From: Thermoanaerobaculia bacterium
Lineage (GTDB): Bacteria; Acidobacteriota; Thermoanaerobaculia; Multivoradales; Multivoraceae
Direction: 5' to 3'
DNA length: 64,000 bases
Assembly: GCA_022823665.1 (NCBI GenBank)
Contig: JAJEHN010000032.1
Span: forward strand, 109,487-173,486
The notes under the pieces are model-generated. The model searched no databases. It saw only the letters and a program-made list of their open reading frames with translations, and was not told where the DNA came from. The position numbers and the translations under genes are program-made. This document shows positions 42,986 to 52,425 of the stretch, piece after piece (position 1 is the first letter of the stretch; the number at the start of each line of letters is the position of its first letter).

Positions 42986-45273
42986 ACGCGGTAGACAAGA
43001 AAGGCAACCTCTCCCGCCGCACCGTCGACGGCGACCGCGGATGCCGGCCAGAAGGCCGGCGCACCGACAGCAACCTCTCCCGCCGCGGCTTCCTTCACGT
43101 CACCGCTCTGGCGGGCGGCGGCATGCTCCTCGGCGCCCGCTACTCGCTGGACGGCGCGCGCGGCGCCGCCGCCGCCACCGGCGCCGAGACGACCATCAAC
43201 GCCTTCATCCGCCTGACGCCGGACGGCATCGCGACGATCATGGCCCAGAACCCCGAGATCGGTCAGGGCGTCAAGACGATGCTGCCGATGCTCATCGCCG
43301 AAGAGCTCGACATCCCGTGGAGCCAGGTCCGCGTCGAGCAGGCGGACTTCGACGCGACGAAGTACCGCGGCCAGATGGCCGGCGGCAGCATGGCGACGCC
43401 GATGCACTACCAGTCGATGCGCCGCGTGGGCGCCGCCGCTCGCGCCATGCTCGTCGCGGCCGCGGCCAGGCAATGGAAGACGAAGCCGGAGAACTGCACC
43501 ACCGAGGCCGGCGTCGTCCACTTCAAGAAGAAGTCGCTGTCCTACGGCGAGCTGGCGACCGCCGCGGCCGAGATCGAGCCGCCCAATCCCCGGACCGTCC
43601 CGCTCAAGGACCCCGCGGACTTCCGGATCATCGGCCAGGAGATCGGCGGCGTAGACAACCCGAAGATCGTCACCGGCGAGCCGCTCTTCGGCATCGACGT
43701 CACTGTGCCCGGCATGAAGTACGCCGTGTTCGAGAAGTGCCGGGTCCACGGCGGCAAGGTGAAGACCGCCAATCTGGACGCCGTCAAGGCGTCGCCCGGC
43801 GTCACCGACGCCTTCATCGTCGACGCGACCGCTCAGGCCGGAAGCGCCGCGCCCTCGTTCTCGATGTTCCAGGTCACGCCAACCAACGGCATCGCCATCG
43901 TCGGCGACTCCTGGTGGCTGGTCAACGAGGCGCGGAGCAAGCTCGAGGTCACCTGGGACGAGGGCCCAACCGCGTCCCAGAGCACCGAAGCCTTCGACCG
44001 GCAGGCCGGGGAGCTGTCGAAGCAGGCGCCGGAACAGGATCTCGGGAACGACGGCGACGCGGCCGGGGCCCTGGCCTCCGCGGCGAAGACGATCGAGGCC
44101 GCCTACCAGTACCCCTTCCTCGCCCACGCGCCGCTCGAACCGCAGAACACGACAGCGCACTTCCACGACGGCGAGCTCGAGATGTGGGCGCCGATCCAGA
44201 CTCCGCAGTTCGCGCGCGGCGACCTGGCCAGGGCGCTCGACATCCCCGAGGACCAGATCACGATCCACCTGACCCGGATGGGAGGGGGCTTCGGCAGGCG
44301 CCTGTACTGGGACTACATGCTCGAAGCGGCGCTGATCGCGCGGCAGGCGGGAGTTCCGGTCAAGCTGGTGTGGACGCGCGAGGACGACACGCGTTTCGAC
44401 TACTTCCGTCCCGGCGGCTACCACTATCTGAAGGGCGGTCTCGACGACTCCGGAAGCCTCGTGGCCTGGCGCGACCACTTCGTCTCGTTCGGCGAAGGCC
44501 CGCGCTTCGCGGCGAGCGCGGAGATGGCCCCGAACGAGTTCCCGCAGGCGTTCGTGCCGAACTTCGCGCTGCAGGCGTCGAAGATGCCCCTCGGCATCCC
44601 GACCGGCGCGCTGCGCGCTCCGACCAGCAACGCGATCTCGTTCGTCGTCCAGTCGTTCATCGACGAACTCGCGGCCGAGGCCGGCAAGGACCCCTTGCAG
44701 TTCCGGCTCGACCTGCTCGACGCGGCGCCGGACGGCATGAGGCCGGCGTTCGACCCGAAGCGCATGAAGGCCGTGCTCGAACTCGTCCGAGACAAGTCCG
44801 GCTGGGGCACGGCGGATCTGCCCGAAGGCACCGGCCAGGGCGTGGCCTTCCACTTCAGCCACCGCGGCTACTTCGCCGAAGTCGTCCAGGCCACGGTCAG
44901 CAAGGAAGGCGAACTCGGCGTCGACCGGATCTGGGTCGCCGGCGACGTCGGCAGGCAGCTCGTCAACCCGAGCAACGCCGTCAACCAGGTCCAGGGCGCG
45001 GCCCTCGACGGCCTCGCCCAGGCGCTCGACCAGGAGATCACCTTCGAGGGCGGCCGCACGAAGGAGAGCAACTTCCACAACTTCAAGCTGCTCCGCATCG
45101 ACCAGGCGCCGCCCGTGGAAGTCCACTGGGTCATGAGCGACAACCAGCCCACCGGCCTGGGCGAACCGGCGTTGCCGCCGGTCCCGCCGGCCTTGTGCAA
45201 CGCGATCTTCGCGGTCACCGGCAAGCGGATCCGCTCGCTGCCTATCTCCAGGCACGACCTGAGCTGGGCTTGA
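42982..45273 (+). CDS. Tat-exported molybdopterin subunit (isoquinoline 1-oxidoreductase beta-like)
   Basis: A 763-aa large subunit of a two-subunit molybdenum hydroxylase, with an N-terminal Tat motif (NLSRRGFLHVTALAGGG). The Mo-pterin regions include GQGVKTMLPMLIAEELDIPW, GGGFGRRLYWDYMLEAAL and, near the C-terminus, GLGEPALPPVPPAL, with the catalytic Glu. The order and lack of FAD domain match the IorB/aldehyde-dehydrogenase group. The N-terminus carries a 66-bp in-frame insertion with a 17-bp direct duplication. This duplicates NLSRR and adds TVDGDRGCRPEGRRTDS before the functional Tat motif. Electron partner: the 2Fe-2S subunit, then perhaps the P460-like cytochrome downstream. Confidence 0.9.
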   Translation: MNAVDKKGNLSRRTVDGDRGCRPEGRRTDSNLSRRGFLHVTALAGGGMLLGARYSLDGARGAAAATGAETTINAFIRLTPDGIATIMAQNPEIGQGVKTMLPMLIAEELDIPWSQVRVEQADFDATKYRGQMAGGSMATPMHYQSMRRVGAAARAMLVAAAARQWKTKPENCTTEAGVVHFKKKSLSYGELATAAAEIEPPNPRTVPLKDPADFRIIGQEIGGVDNPKIVTGEPLFGIDVTVPGMKYAVFEKCRVHGGKVKTANLDAVKASPGVTDAFIVDATAQAGSAAPSFSMFQVTPTNGIAIVGDSWWLVNEARSKLEVTWDEGPTASQSTEAFDRQAGELSKQAPEQDLGNDGDAAGALASAAKTIEAAYQYPFLAHAPLEPQNTTAHFHDGELEMWAPIQTPQFARGDLARALDIPEDQITIHLTRMGGGFGRRLYWDYMLEAALIARQAGVPVKLVWTREDDTRFDYFRPGGYHYLKGGLDDSGSLVAWRDHFVSFGEGPRFAASAEMAPNEFPQAFVPNFALQASKMPLGIPTGALRAPTSNAISFVVQSFIDELAAEAGKDPLQFRLDLLDAAPDGMRPAFDPKRMKAVLELVRDKSGWGTADLPEGTGQGVAFHFSHRGYFAEVVQATVSKEGELGVDRIWVAGDVGRQLVNPSNAVNQVQGAALDGLAQALDQEITFEGGRTKESNFHNFKLLRIDQAPPVEVHWVMSDNQPTGLGEPALPPVPPALCNAIFAVTGKRIRSLPISRHDLSWA
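43004..43086. repeat. 66-bp in-frame insertion with 17-bp direct duplication
   Basis: GCAACCTCTCCCGCCGC occurs at 43004-43020 and again at 43070-43086, exactly 66 bp apart (22 codons). Between them, 43037-43069 is a 33-bp dispersed-repeat unit, almost identical to 18344-18376. The direct repeats look like a target-site duplication or the result of a slippage/recombination event at the insertion site. Confidence 0.75.
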
Positions 45274-45289
45274 ACCCGGGACAGTAGCC

Positions 45290-45859
45290 GTGCGCAAGGT
45301 CGTCATTGGGGGCGCGTTCATCGCCCTGATCACCGCGCTAGTCGTGGTCGCGCAGGATGCCAAGCCCTCCCTGGACGGAATGGCCGTCCCCACCTACACG
45401 GCCGACGGCGACCTCCTCCTCCCCGAGGACTACCGCACCTGGGTCTTCGTCGGAGCATCCCTCGGCCTCAGCTACAGCGAAGGCGCCGCCGAGCGCGAAG
45501 GCCCCGGCGCCTTCACCAACGTCTACATCCAGCCGCAGGCCTACCGCTACTTCATGGAGACCGGCGAGTTCCCCGAGGGAACCATGCTCCCCATGGACAT
45601 CTACCGCCCCGGCTCCCGCGAGTCGATCAACCAGGCCGGCTACTTCGAGAAGGACTTCCTCGGCATGGAAGTAGCCGTCAAGGACAGCGAGCGGTACGAA
45701 GAGGGCTGGGCCTACCTGAGCTTCCGCGACCGGTCCGGTGGCCTGAGAGAGTCGGCGTCAGCGTTCCCGAAGGACCGGTGCTACGACTGCCATGCCGAGC
45801 ATGCGGCGACGGACAACGTGTTCACGCAGTTCTATCCGGTGTTGCAGCGGGGGCAGTAG
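45290..45859 (+). CDS. Cytochrome P460-like heme protein
   Basis: A 189-aa exported protein, GTG start at 45290, N-terminal hydrophobic signal/anchor (VVIGGAFIALITALVVVAQD). The domain resembles cytochrome P460: LLLPEDYRTWVFVGASLGLS at the N-terminus, FTNVYIQPQAYRYFMETGEF in the middle and a single C-terminal heme motif CYDCHAEHAATDNVFTQFYP. It starts 16 bp after the molybdopterin subunit gene, so it may accept electrons from that enzyme. True P460 enzymes oxidise hydroxylamine via a lysine cross-linked heme, but this function is not claimed here. Confidence 0.8.
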   Translation: MRKVVIGGAFIALITALVVVAQDAKPSLDGMAVPTYTADGDLLLPEDYRTWVFVGASLGLSYSEGAAEREGPGAFTNVYIQPQAYRYFMETGEFPEGTMLPMDIYRPGSRESINQAGYFEKDFLGMEVAVKDSERYEEGWAYLSFRDRSGGLRESASAFPKDRCYDCHAEHAATDNVFTQFYPVLQRGQ

Positions 45860-45950
45860 ACGAGCGCTAGCCGACCCGCCGATTCGGGCTACCTTTGGCG
45901 CTTGTCCACACCTACGTCGTTCGACTAGCAGCACGGGCGACCTGACAGCC

Positions 45951-46235
45951 TCAGAGCATCTGCGCTTCTCCAAGCACCTGCTCCCGGAGTGCCGGGTGCA
46001 GGCTTCGCTCCGTCACGACATGAACCCGTCGGCCCAGAAGGTCCTGTACCTCCATCAGTAGCGCCCCGAGCGCCAGGCCCGTGCGCCCCGGCGGCAAAGT
46101 GACCAGCAGGTCGACGTCACTCGCATCATCCGCGTCTCCGCGGGCCATTGAGCCAAAGACGCGGACATCGCGGAGGCCGTGTCGCTCTGCGAGGACCCGG
46201 ATCTCCTCTCGGTGGGACTCGATCAGGGCGTGCAT
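45951..46235 (-). CDS. MNT-type nucleotidyltransferase-domain protein
   Basis: A 94-aa protein. The start ATG 46233-46235 is chosen because the upstream frame overlaps the XRE gene. The minimal nucleotidyltransferase motif is intact: GSMARGDADDASDVDLLV (GS then DxD). MntA-type proteins inactivate HEPN toxins by adenylylation. No HEPN gene is adjacent here, but the preceding DUF6932 protein itself shows an NTase-like GS...DYD motif. It is the last gene of a three-gene minus-strand module with a 29-bp gap after the XRE gene. Confidence 0.8.
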   Translation of the reverse strand: MHALIESHREEIRVLAERHGLRDVRVFGSMARGDADDASDVDLLVTLPPGRTGLALGALLMEVQDLLGRRVHVVTERSLHPALREQVLGEAQML

Positions 46236-46264
46236 TGATCCTGCGCGCAACCGCTCCAGCAAGG

Positions 46265-46714
46265 TTACGCGACGGACGGCGCCACTGAGAGAAGCACTTC
46301 GTTCTCCATTCGGATATCCAATGCCTGCGCGACCTCGCACAGTCGCCGATAGCTGGCGGACGCATAGCGCTCCGCCTCGTACCGCTGGATCTGCTGCTCC
46401 TTGAGCTCAAGACGGTCCGCGAGCGCTCTCTGGCTCAAGCCCGCCGCGATCCTGGCCTTGATCAGGCCGTCGGCAAGTTGGTCGAGGGAAGCCACCGGTA
46501 TGACCGGCGGATTGGTGCCCTTCAAGCGCTCGTACTCCTCAAGCTCCTCGCGCAGGTCCGCGAGCTGGCTGTCCATCGCCTCCCGTTCGGCGCGCAACAG
46601 CCTCGGATGCACATCCGTACGTTCATGGGCCTTCGCATCGAACTCCTTGATCGCACGGGCGAAGTCCGCCGCCCTTCTCCGCGTGATTCTGTACTGCCTC
46701 TCGTTCGTGATCAT
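46265..46714 (-). CDS. XRE-family HTH protein with N-terminal coiled-coil (antitoxin-like)
   Basis: A 149-aa protein. The N-terminal half is a charged helical region with coiled-coil character (ESQLADLREELEEYERLK-like, residues about 45-66, preceded by RRRAADFARAIKEFDAK). The C-terminal half is a Cro-like HTH (DGLIKARIAAGLSQRALADR, LELKEQQIQRYEAERYASAS). Its ATG overlaps the stop of the DUF6932 gene (46711-46714), so translation is coupled. It is the probable repressor of the module and may bind the palindrome at 47150-47169. Confidence 0.85.
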   Translation of the reverse strand: MITNERQYRITRRRAADFARAIKEFDAKAHERTDVHPRLLRAEREAMDSQLADLREELEEYERLKGTNPPVIPVASLDQLADGLIKARIAAGLSQRALADRLELKEQQIQRYEAERYASASYRRLCEVAQALDIRMENEVLLSVAPSVA

Positions 46715-47148
46715 GGCAAGCTCCCCAATGCGACCAGGACGACGCCCTTCTCGACGCCCTGCCGATCTCTCCTGAAGAAGTCGCGGTAGAGCACGCCCGG
46801 CGCAGCCAGCGCCGATGCCGGGAAGAGATCTCCCAAGTACTTCTCCTTCATCGCCGCACGACGGTTGCTGAAGTCAAGCAGGACCGGATCCAGGCGGTCC
46901 GGGTCGACGCCCGCCGTTTCCCAGGCGCCGTCGTAGTCCCCAGGCAGTGGCTTCGTCGTAACGAAGCTGCCGTCCAGCAGGAGTTCAGTGCATCCGGCCG
47001 CTGCCAAGTTCTGGCAGGCCGTCAGCAAACCTCCCATCAGCCGCGCGCGGCGACTGTTGCCAGCGAAGCGACCGGCAACCTCGGACCACAGGGCATCGTG
47101 AACGCCTGGTGGGAGATAGCCGGTCATCGGGTCAGGCTCGGGCAACAC
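46711..47148 (-). CDS. DUF6932-like protein, possible NTase-fold toxin
   Basis: A 145-aa protein (GTG start at 47146-47148; an ATG at 47125-47127 would give 138 aa). It contains ELLLDGSFVTTKPLPGDYDG, a G-S...D-x-D arrangement reminiscent of nucleotidyltransferases, and a C-terminal VLYRDFFRRDRQGVEKGVVL. This matches my recollection of the DUF6932 family, which often lies beside XRE regulators. First gene of the module and its promoter region carries a palindrome, so it may be the toxin component. Function is not established. Confidence 0.65.
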   Translation of the reverse strand: MLPEPDPMTGYLPPGVHDALWSEVAGRFAGNSRRARLMGGLLTACQNLAAAGCTELLLDGSFVTTKPLPGDYDGAWETAGVDPDRLDPVLLDFSNRRAAMKEKYLGDLFPASALAAPGVLYRDFFRRDRQGVEKGVVLVALGSLP

Positions 47149-47149
47149 G

Positions 47150-47169
47150 ACACAACAATATCGTTGTGT
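47150..47169. promoter_or_regulatory. 20-bp near-perfect palindrome at the DUF6932 module promoter
   Basis: ACACAACAAT-ATCGTTGTGT is a dyad with 9 of 10 arm bases paired and is AT-richer than its surroundings. It directly precedes the GTG start of the DUF6932 gene. This is the usual position for autoregulation of an XRE-containing module, so it is probably the operator of the HTH protein encoded at 46265-46714. Confidence 0.55.
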
Positions 47170-47408
47170 ACATGCCGAGTCTACCCGCTAGGTCAAACGG
47201 GAAGCGGCGAGTTCGTCCCCTTCTGGCCGGTCGCCCAACCTCACGGAGGAAGACGCCGCGATCTGGTGCCAGTCGGGTCCGCTCTATGCTGTTGACATTC
47301 GGATGATCGAGACGCCCCGTCGCTACGGGATCGAGCTGACGCTGGATTTCTGACCTCTTCGCGGTACCGACCCCGTCCTTCTTCCCCTGCGCCCACCAGG
47401 AGACTCGT

Positions 47409-48974
47409 ATGCGCTTTCTCGTCCTGCCGGCCTTCATGTTCCTTGCCCTTCCGGGATTGACACTCGGTGCCGATTCCCCAGCGGACCGATGCGCCGGGCT
47501 CTACTCGCTTTCCGATGCGGACCATGCCGTGGAGCCGGGTGTGCTGGTCTCCGCCACGGACGACACGCCGGCCCACTGCCGGGTCCGGGGCACGATAGAC
47601 GGGACGATCCGCTTCGAGATCCGCATGCCGGCCGAAGGCTGGACGGGGCGGTTCATGTTCCACGCCCCGGGAGGCCTGGCCGGCGTGATCGGGGACACCA
47701 GCAGCCTGCTCGACGACGGCTTCGCCATGGCGACGACCGACACCGGCCATGAAGCGGAGAACGACCCGTCCTTCTACCGGGACGATCACGCGAAGCTCAA
47801 CTTCGCCTTCCGCGCGAACCACCTGACCACGGTGCTGTCCAAGCGGATCATCCAGGAGTTCTACGGCCGGCCGGTGCAGCACGCGTACCTGTGGGGCTGC
47901 TCCAACGGCGGACGTGCGGCGCTGGTGGAGGCGTTGCGCTATCCGGACGACTACGACGGCATCATCGCCGGGGCTCCGGCAATCGACTACGGGCATGGCC
48001 TGCTGGCATGGGCGCTGGAGGTGACCCGGCACCAGGGCCGCAACCCCCTTACCCCGGAGTCCGTGGTGCTGCTGGAGGCCAACACCAGGAGAGCCTGCGA
48101 CCTGCTCGACGGCGTTGCCGACGGTCTGGTCGGGGATCCGCGCAAGTGCACGGTCGAACTGCTCGAACTCGACGCTCTGGAGTGCCGGAACGGTCCAGCC
48201 GCCGATTGCCTCACGGCGGGCCAGATCGAGACGGCCCGCTACGTGTACACCGGGATCACCGACGAGTCCGGCGCCGTCGTGGTGCCGGGGGTCTATCCCG
48301 GCGGGGAACTGGGCGGCGACTTCGAGCTCTGGGTGACCGGACCCGTGCCCTTCCTCGAGGGGACGGCGTCCGACACGACGGTCGAAGTGCTGGAGGCCGT
48401 GATGCACCGCAAACCGGGTTTCAGCATCGAAACCTTCGACCCGGTGAGGGACCTTGACGAGTTGAAGGACACGATGGTCTCGGTGGACGTCCCGGCGCCC
48501 GACTTCAGCAGGTTCCAGGAGAGCGGCGGCAAGCTCATCATCTACAACGGCTGGCATGACCAGCCCTGCCGCGCCAGGGCGCTCGAGGGCTTCCTGGCGG
48601 AGGCCGAGGAGCGGAACGGGGAAGGGCTGGACGACTACCTGCGCGCGTTTCTGGCTCCCGGCATGGTCCACTGCCTTGGTGGACCGGGCGCCTGGGCCGC
48701 CGACTACGTGCAGGCCATCGTCGACTGGGTCGAGAACGACACGGCACCCGACCGGATCATCGCGGAGCACCCCGGGAACTTCACGTTCATGGAGGGCCAG
48801 GTGGCCATTGGCGGCAGGACGGTCAGTTGGAGTGAGGCCATCCTCGAAGCCGGCGAAGCGCTGGAGGACAGGAAGCGCTTCTCGCGTCCGCTGTGCCCCT
48901 ATCCCCAGTACGCGCGGTACAACGGATCCGGGGACACGAACGACGCCGAGAACTACGCCTGCGTCGAGGACTAA
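47409..48974 (+). CDS. Tannase/feruloyl esterase family hydrolase
   Basis: A 521-aa secreted alpha/beta hydrolase with a signal peptide ending near PGLTLGAD. The nucleophile motif GCSNGGR contains the catalytic Ser. NGWHDQPCRAR holds the acid and MVHCLGGPG the His, the triad order of the tannase family (PF07519). Cysteines around the nucleophile and near the ends (DRCAGLYS, PAHCRVRG, CPYPQYARY) are consistent with the disulfides of this family. It hydrolyses ester bonds of gallate, ferulate or MHET-like substrates; the actual substrate is unknown. It stands alone. Confidence 0.9.
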   Translation: MRFLVLPAFMFLALPGLTLGADSPADRCAGLYSLSDADHAVEPGVLVSATDDTPAHCRVRGTIDGTIRFEIRMPAEGWTGRFMFHAPGGLAGVIGDTSSLLDDGFAMATTDTGHEAENDPSFYRDDHAKLNFAFRANHLTTVLSKRIIQEFYGRPVQHAYLWGCSNGGRAALVEALRYPDDYDGIIAGAPAIDYGHGLLAWALEVTRHQGRNPLTPESVVLLEANTRRACDLLDGVADGLVGDPRKCTVELLELDALECRNGPAADCLTAGQIETARYVYTGITDESGAVVVPGVYPGGELGGDFELWVTGPVPFLEGTASDTTVEVLEAVMHRKPGFSIETFDPVRDLDELKDTMVSVDVPAPDFSRFQESGGKLIIYNGWHDQPCRARALEGFLAEAEERNGEGLDDYLRAFLAPGMVHCLGGPGAWAADYVQAIVDWVENDTAPDRIIAEHPGNFTFMEGQVAIGGRTVSWSEAILEAGEALEDRKRFSRPLCPYPQYARYNGSGDTNDAENYACVED

Positions 48975-49011
48975 CGGACGTCGAGCCCCCTCGACATCGG
49001 TCACTTCCGGG

Positions 49012-49103
<92 letters not shown>

Positions 49104-49246
49104 CGGACGCGGGAGTGTAGCAGCGGGGCCGAGCGGCGTGGGGCGGCCGGACGCGCAGTGGCGGGCTTTGCCTCTCGCTCCGTCCGGCATGGAATTCGCT
49201 TCGCCCTTGGCCAGGGCGGGAATGAACCCGCCGGCAGGAGGGGAAG

Positions 49247-49348
49247 ATGACTGACACCCGGGGCATTGAGCGGCAGCTGTACGAGATCGCCCGTCAACTG
49301 TCGGCGTTGCGGGCTGTGCTGGAGCGGATTGAGCGGAGGCTGCGGTAG
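49247..49348 (+). CDS. Possible 33-aa coiled-coil microprotein
   Basis: A short frame starting ATG at 49247, preceded at the right spacing by a strong GGAGGGGAAG ribosome binding site. The product begins MTDTRGIERQLYEIARQLSA and ends LERIERRLR. The heptad spacing of Leu/Ile predicts one amphipathic helix. It is between tRNA-Ser and a repeat copy and has no recognisable homology. It may be a real small protein or chance. Confidence 0.35.
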   Translation: MTDTRGIERQLYEIARQLSALRAVLERIERRLR

Positions 49349-49376
49349 TCGACGGTTCGCTGCCGAGGACCAGTAT

Positions 49377-49480
49377 GGTCGCCGCTTCGCGGCGCGTTTT
49401 CGTGGCCGCCTTCGGCGGCAGCGGGTCGGAAGACCCGCGCACCCAGCAGAACGACAGCCGGCGGGGACACCGGCGCACCC
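49377..49480. repeat. Dispersed palindromic repeat, compound copy (both forms)
   Basis: In reverse order: hairpin GCCGCTTCGCGGC, GCCGCC-TTC-GGCGGC, GCGGGTC-GGAA-GACCCGC and GCACCCAGC, followed by an AGCCGGCGGGGACACCGGCG segment of the second form. It ends 12 bp before the atpC stop (49492), so it lies at the 3' end of the ATP synthase operon. Outside this repeat and the small ORF, the 49104-49491 gap shows nothing I recognise. Confidence 0.7.
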
Positions 49481-49491
49481 TGTGTACGGTC

Positions 49492-49896
49492 CTAGGCCCG
49501 GGCGGCCACGTCGACTCGGGCCTGGGCCGTATCCACGCGATCCTTCAGCGCGCCCTGGTCTTCAAAGCTGGCCCGGCCGTACTCCGCCGCCAGCTCGTCC
49601 CGCTCGGTTCTGGCAGCCGCGGCGTCAATGTCCTCGGCCGGCTCCGCGGTCTCGGTCAGCACGGTCACCGTGTCGTCGGCGACCTCGCAGAAGCCCGGGG
49701 CCACGGCGACGAACCGCCGCGCGCCGCCGCCGGACGGCTGGTAGCTGAGCTCGCCCGGCCGCAGCATGCTGATCAGCGCCGCATGGCCCGGCAGGATGCC
49801 CATGTCGCCCTGGCGTCCGGGCAGACCAACGTCCGAGCACTCGACTTCGAGCAGCTTCTCGGCGTGGGTCACCAGGATGAGATTCAAGCCGGCCAC
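49492..49896 (-). CDS. atpC: ATP synthase F1 epsilon subunit
   Basis: A 134-aa protein with the N-terminal beta-sandwich (LNLILVTHAEKLLEVECSDV, GRQGDMGILPGHAALISMLR, then the ARRFVAVAPGFCEVADDTV strands) and a C-terminal helical hairpin. It is part of the central stalk and inhibits ATP hydrolysis in many bacteria. Last gene of the cluster, 34 bp after atpD. Confidence 0.95.
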   Translation of the reverse strand: MAGLNLILVTHAEKLLEVECSDVGLPGRQGDMGILPGHAALISMLRPGELSYQPSGGGARRFVAVAPGFCEVADDTVTVLTETAEPAEDIDAAAARTERDELAAEYGRASFEDQGALKDRVDTAQARVDVAARA

Positions 49897-49930
49897 GTTC
49901 GTTCGCTCCGCTGGTTCCGCCTCGGCGCCT

Positions 49931-51439
<1,509 letters not shown>

Positions 51440-51459
51440 GGTGTATGCCTCTCTTGTCT

Positions 51460-52371
51460 CTAGCCCTCTAGGGCGTTGGCGCCGGAGACCACTTCGATCA
51501 GCTCGGTCGTGATCTCGGCCTGGCGCGAGCGGTTGTATTGCAGGGTCAGCGTGTCGATCAGTTCGCCGGCGTTCTTCGTCGCACTGTCCATCGCGGTCAT
51601 CCGGGCCGCGTGCTCGGCCGCCTGGGACTCGAGCAGCACCCGGTAGATCTGGAAGGTGACGAAGCGCGGCAACAGGTCGTTCAGGATCTCGGCTTCGGAC
51701 GGCTCGTACAGGTAGTCGCGGTGGTCGTCACCCGCACCGCCGCCCTCTTCGCCAACGACGTCCTCACGGGCGATGGGCAGCAGGCGCTCCCAGCTCACCC
51801 GCTGGCTGAGCACCGAGATGAACTCGTTGTACACCGCGTACACCGCGTCGTACTCGCCGTCGGAGAACGCCTTGGAGACCTCCGCCGCCAGGTCCTGCGC
51901 CGTCGCGTAGCTCAGGTCCTTGAACAGGTCCCGGCGGGCGCCGCGCATCGAGGCGCCGCGGTGGGTGAAGAAGTCCGCGCCGCGGTTGCCCAGGGCGAGG
52001 ATCTCGCCGCCGCCGTTGAGCGTGGCCATCTCCTGCTCGGCGCGGCGCTGCACGTGGGCGTTGAACGCGCCGCAGAGGCCCTTGTCGCCCGTGACCACGA
52101 GGACCAGGGTCTTGCCCGAACCGGCCCCCACGGACTCGCCTTCCGCTCCGGCGCCGGCCGGAGTCAGCAGCGGGTGCTCCACCTCACCGGCCGCCACGGC
52201 GGCCAGGTGCTCCGTGACCTTGCGCAGTTCCAGGGCGTACGGCCGCGTCGCGAGGATCTGGTCCTGGGCCCGGCGCAGCTTCGCCGCGGCGACCATCTTC
52301 ATCGCCTTGGTGATCTGCTGCGTGTTCTTCACCGTGCGGATGCGCCGGCGAAGATCGATCAGGCTCGCCAT
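51460..52371 (-). CDS. atpG: ATP synthase F1 gamma subunit
   Basis: A 303-aa protein. The N-terminal helix SLIDLRRRIRTVKNTQQITK and the C-terminal MDSATKNAGELIDTLTLQYN and RSRQAEITTELIEVVSGA form the rotary coiled coil. The central Rossmann-like part has VVTGDKGLCGAFNAH. It lies between alpha and beta in the standard order. Confidence 0.97.
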   Translation of the reverse strand: MASLIDLRRRIRTVKNTQQITKAMKMVAAAKLRRAQDQILATRPYALELRKVTEHLAAVAAGEVEHPLLTPAGAGAEGESVGAGSGKTLVLVVTGDKGLCGAFNAHVQRRAEQEMATLNGGGEILALGNRGADFFTHRGASMRGARRDLFKDLSYATAQDLAAEVSKAFSDGEYDAVYAVYNEFISVLSQRVSWERLLPIAREDVVGEEGGGAGDDHRDYLYEPSEAEILNDLLPRFVTFQIYRVLLESQAAEHAARMTAMDSATKNAGELIDTLTLQYNRSRQAEITTELIEVVSGANALEG

Positions 52372-52425
52372 CTCTGCGACCTACCTCGAAACCGTCCCGT
52401 TCGTTCCCGTTCGTCCCGGTGCGCC

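Noticed and set aside
42883..45393. A minus-strand open frame of over 800 codons opposite the molybdenum hydroxylase genes
   Set aside because: It lies exactly antisense to a well-supported gene, has no family motifs and is Arg/Gly/Val-rich, as expected for shadow frames in very GC-rich DNA. The same applies to long frames opposite most other genes here.
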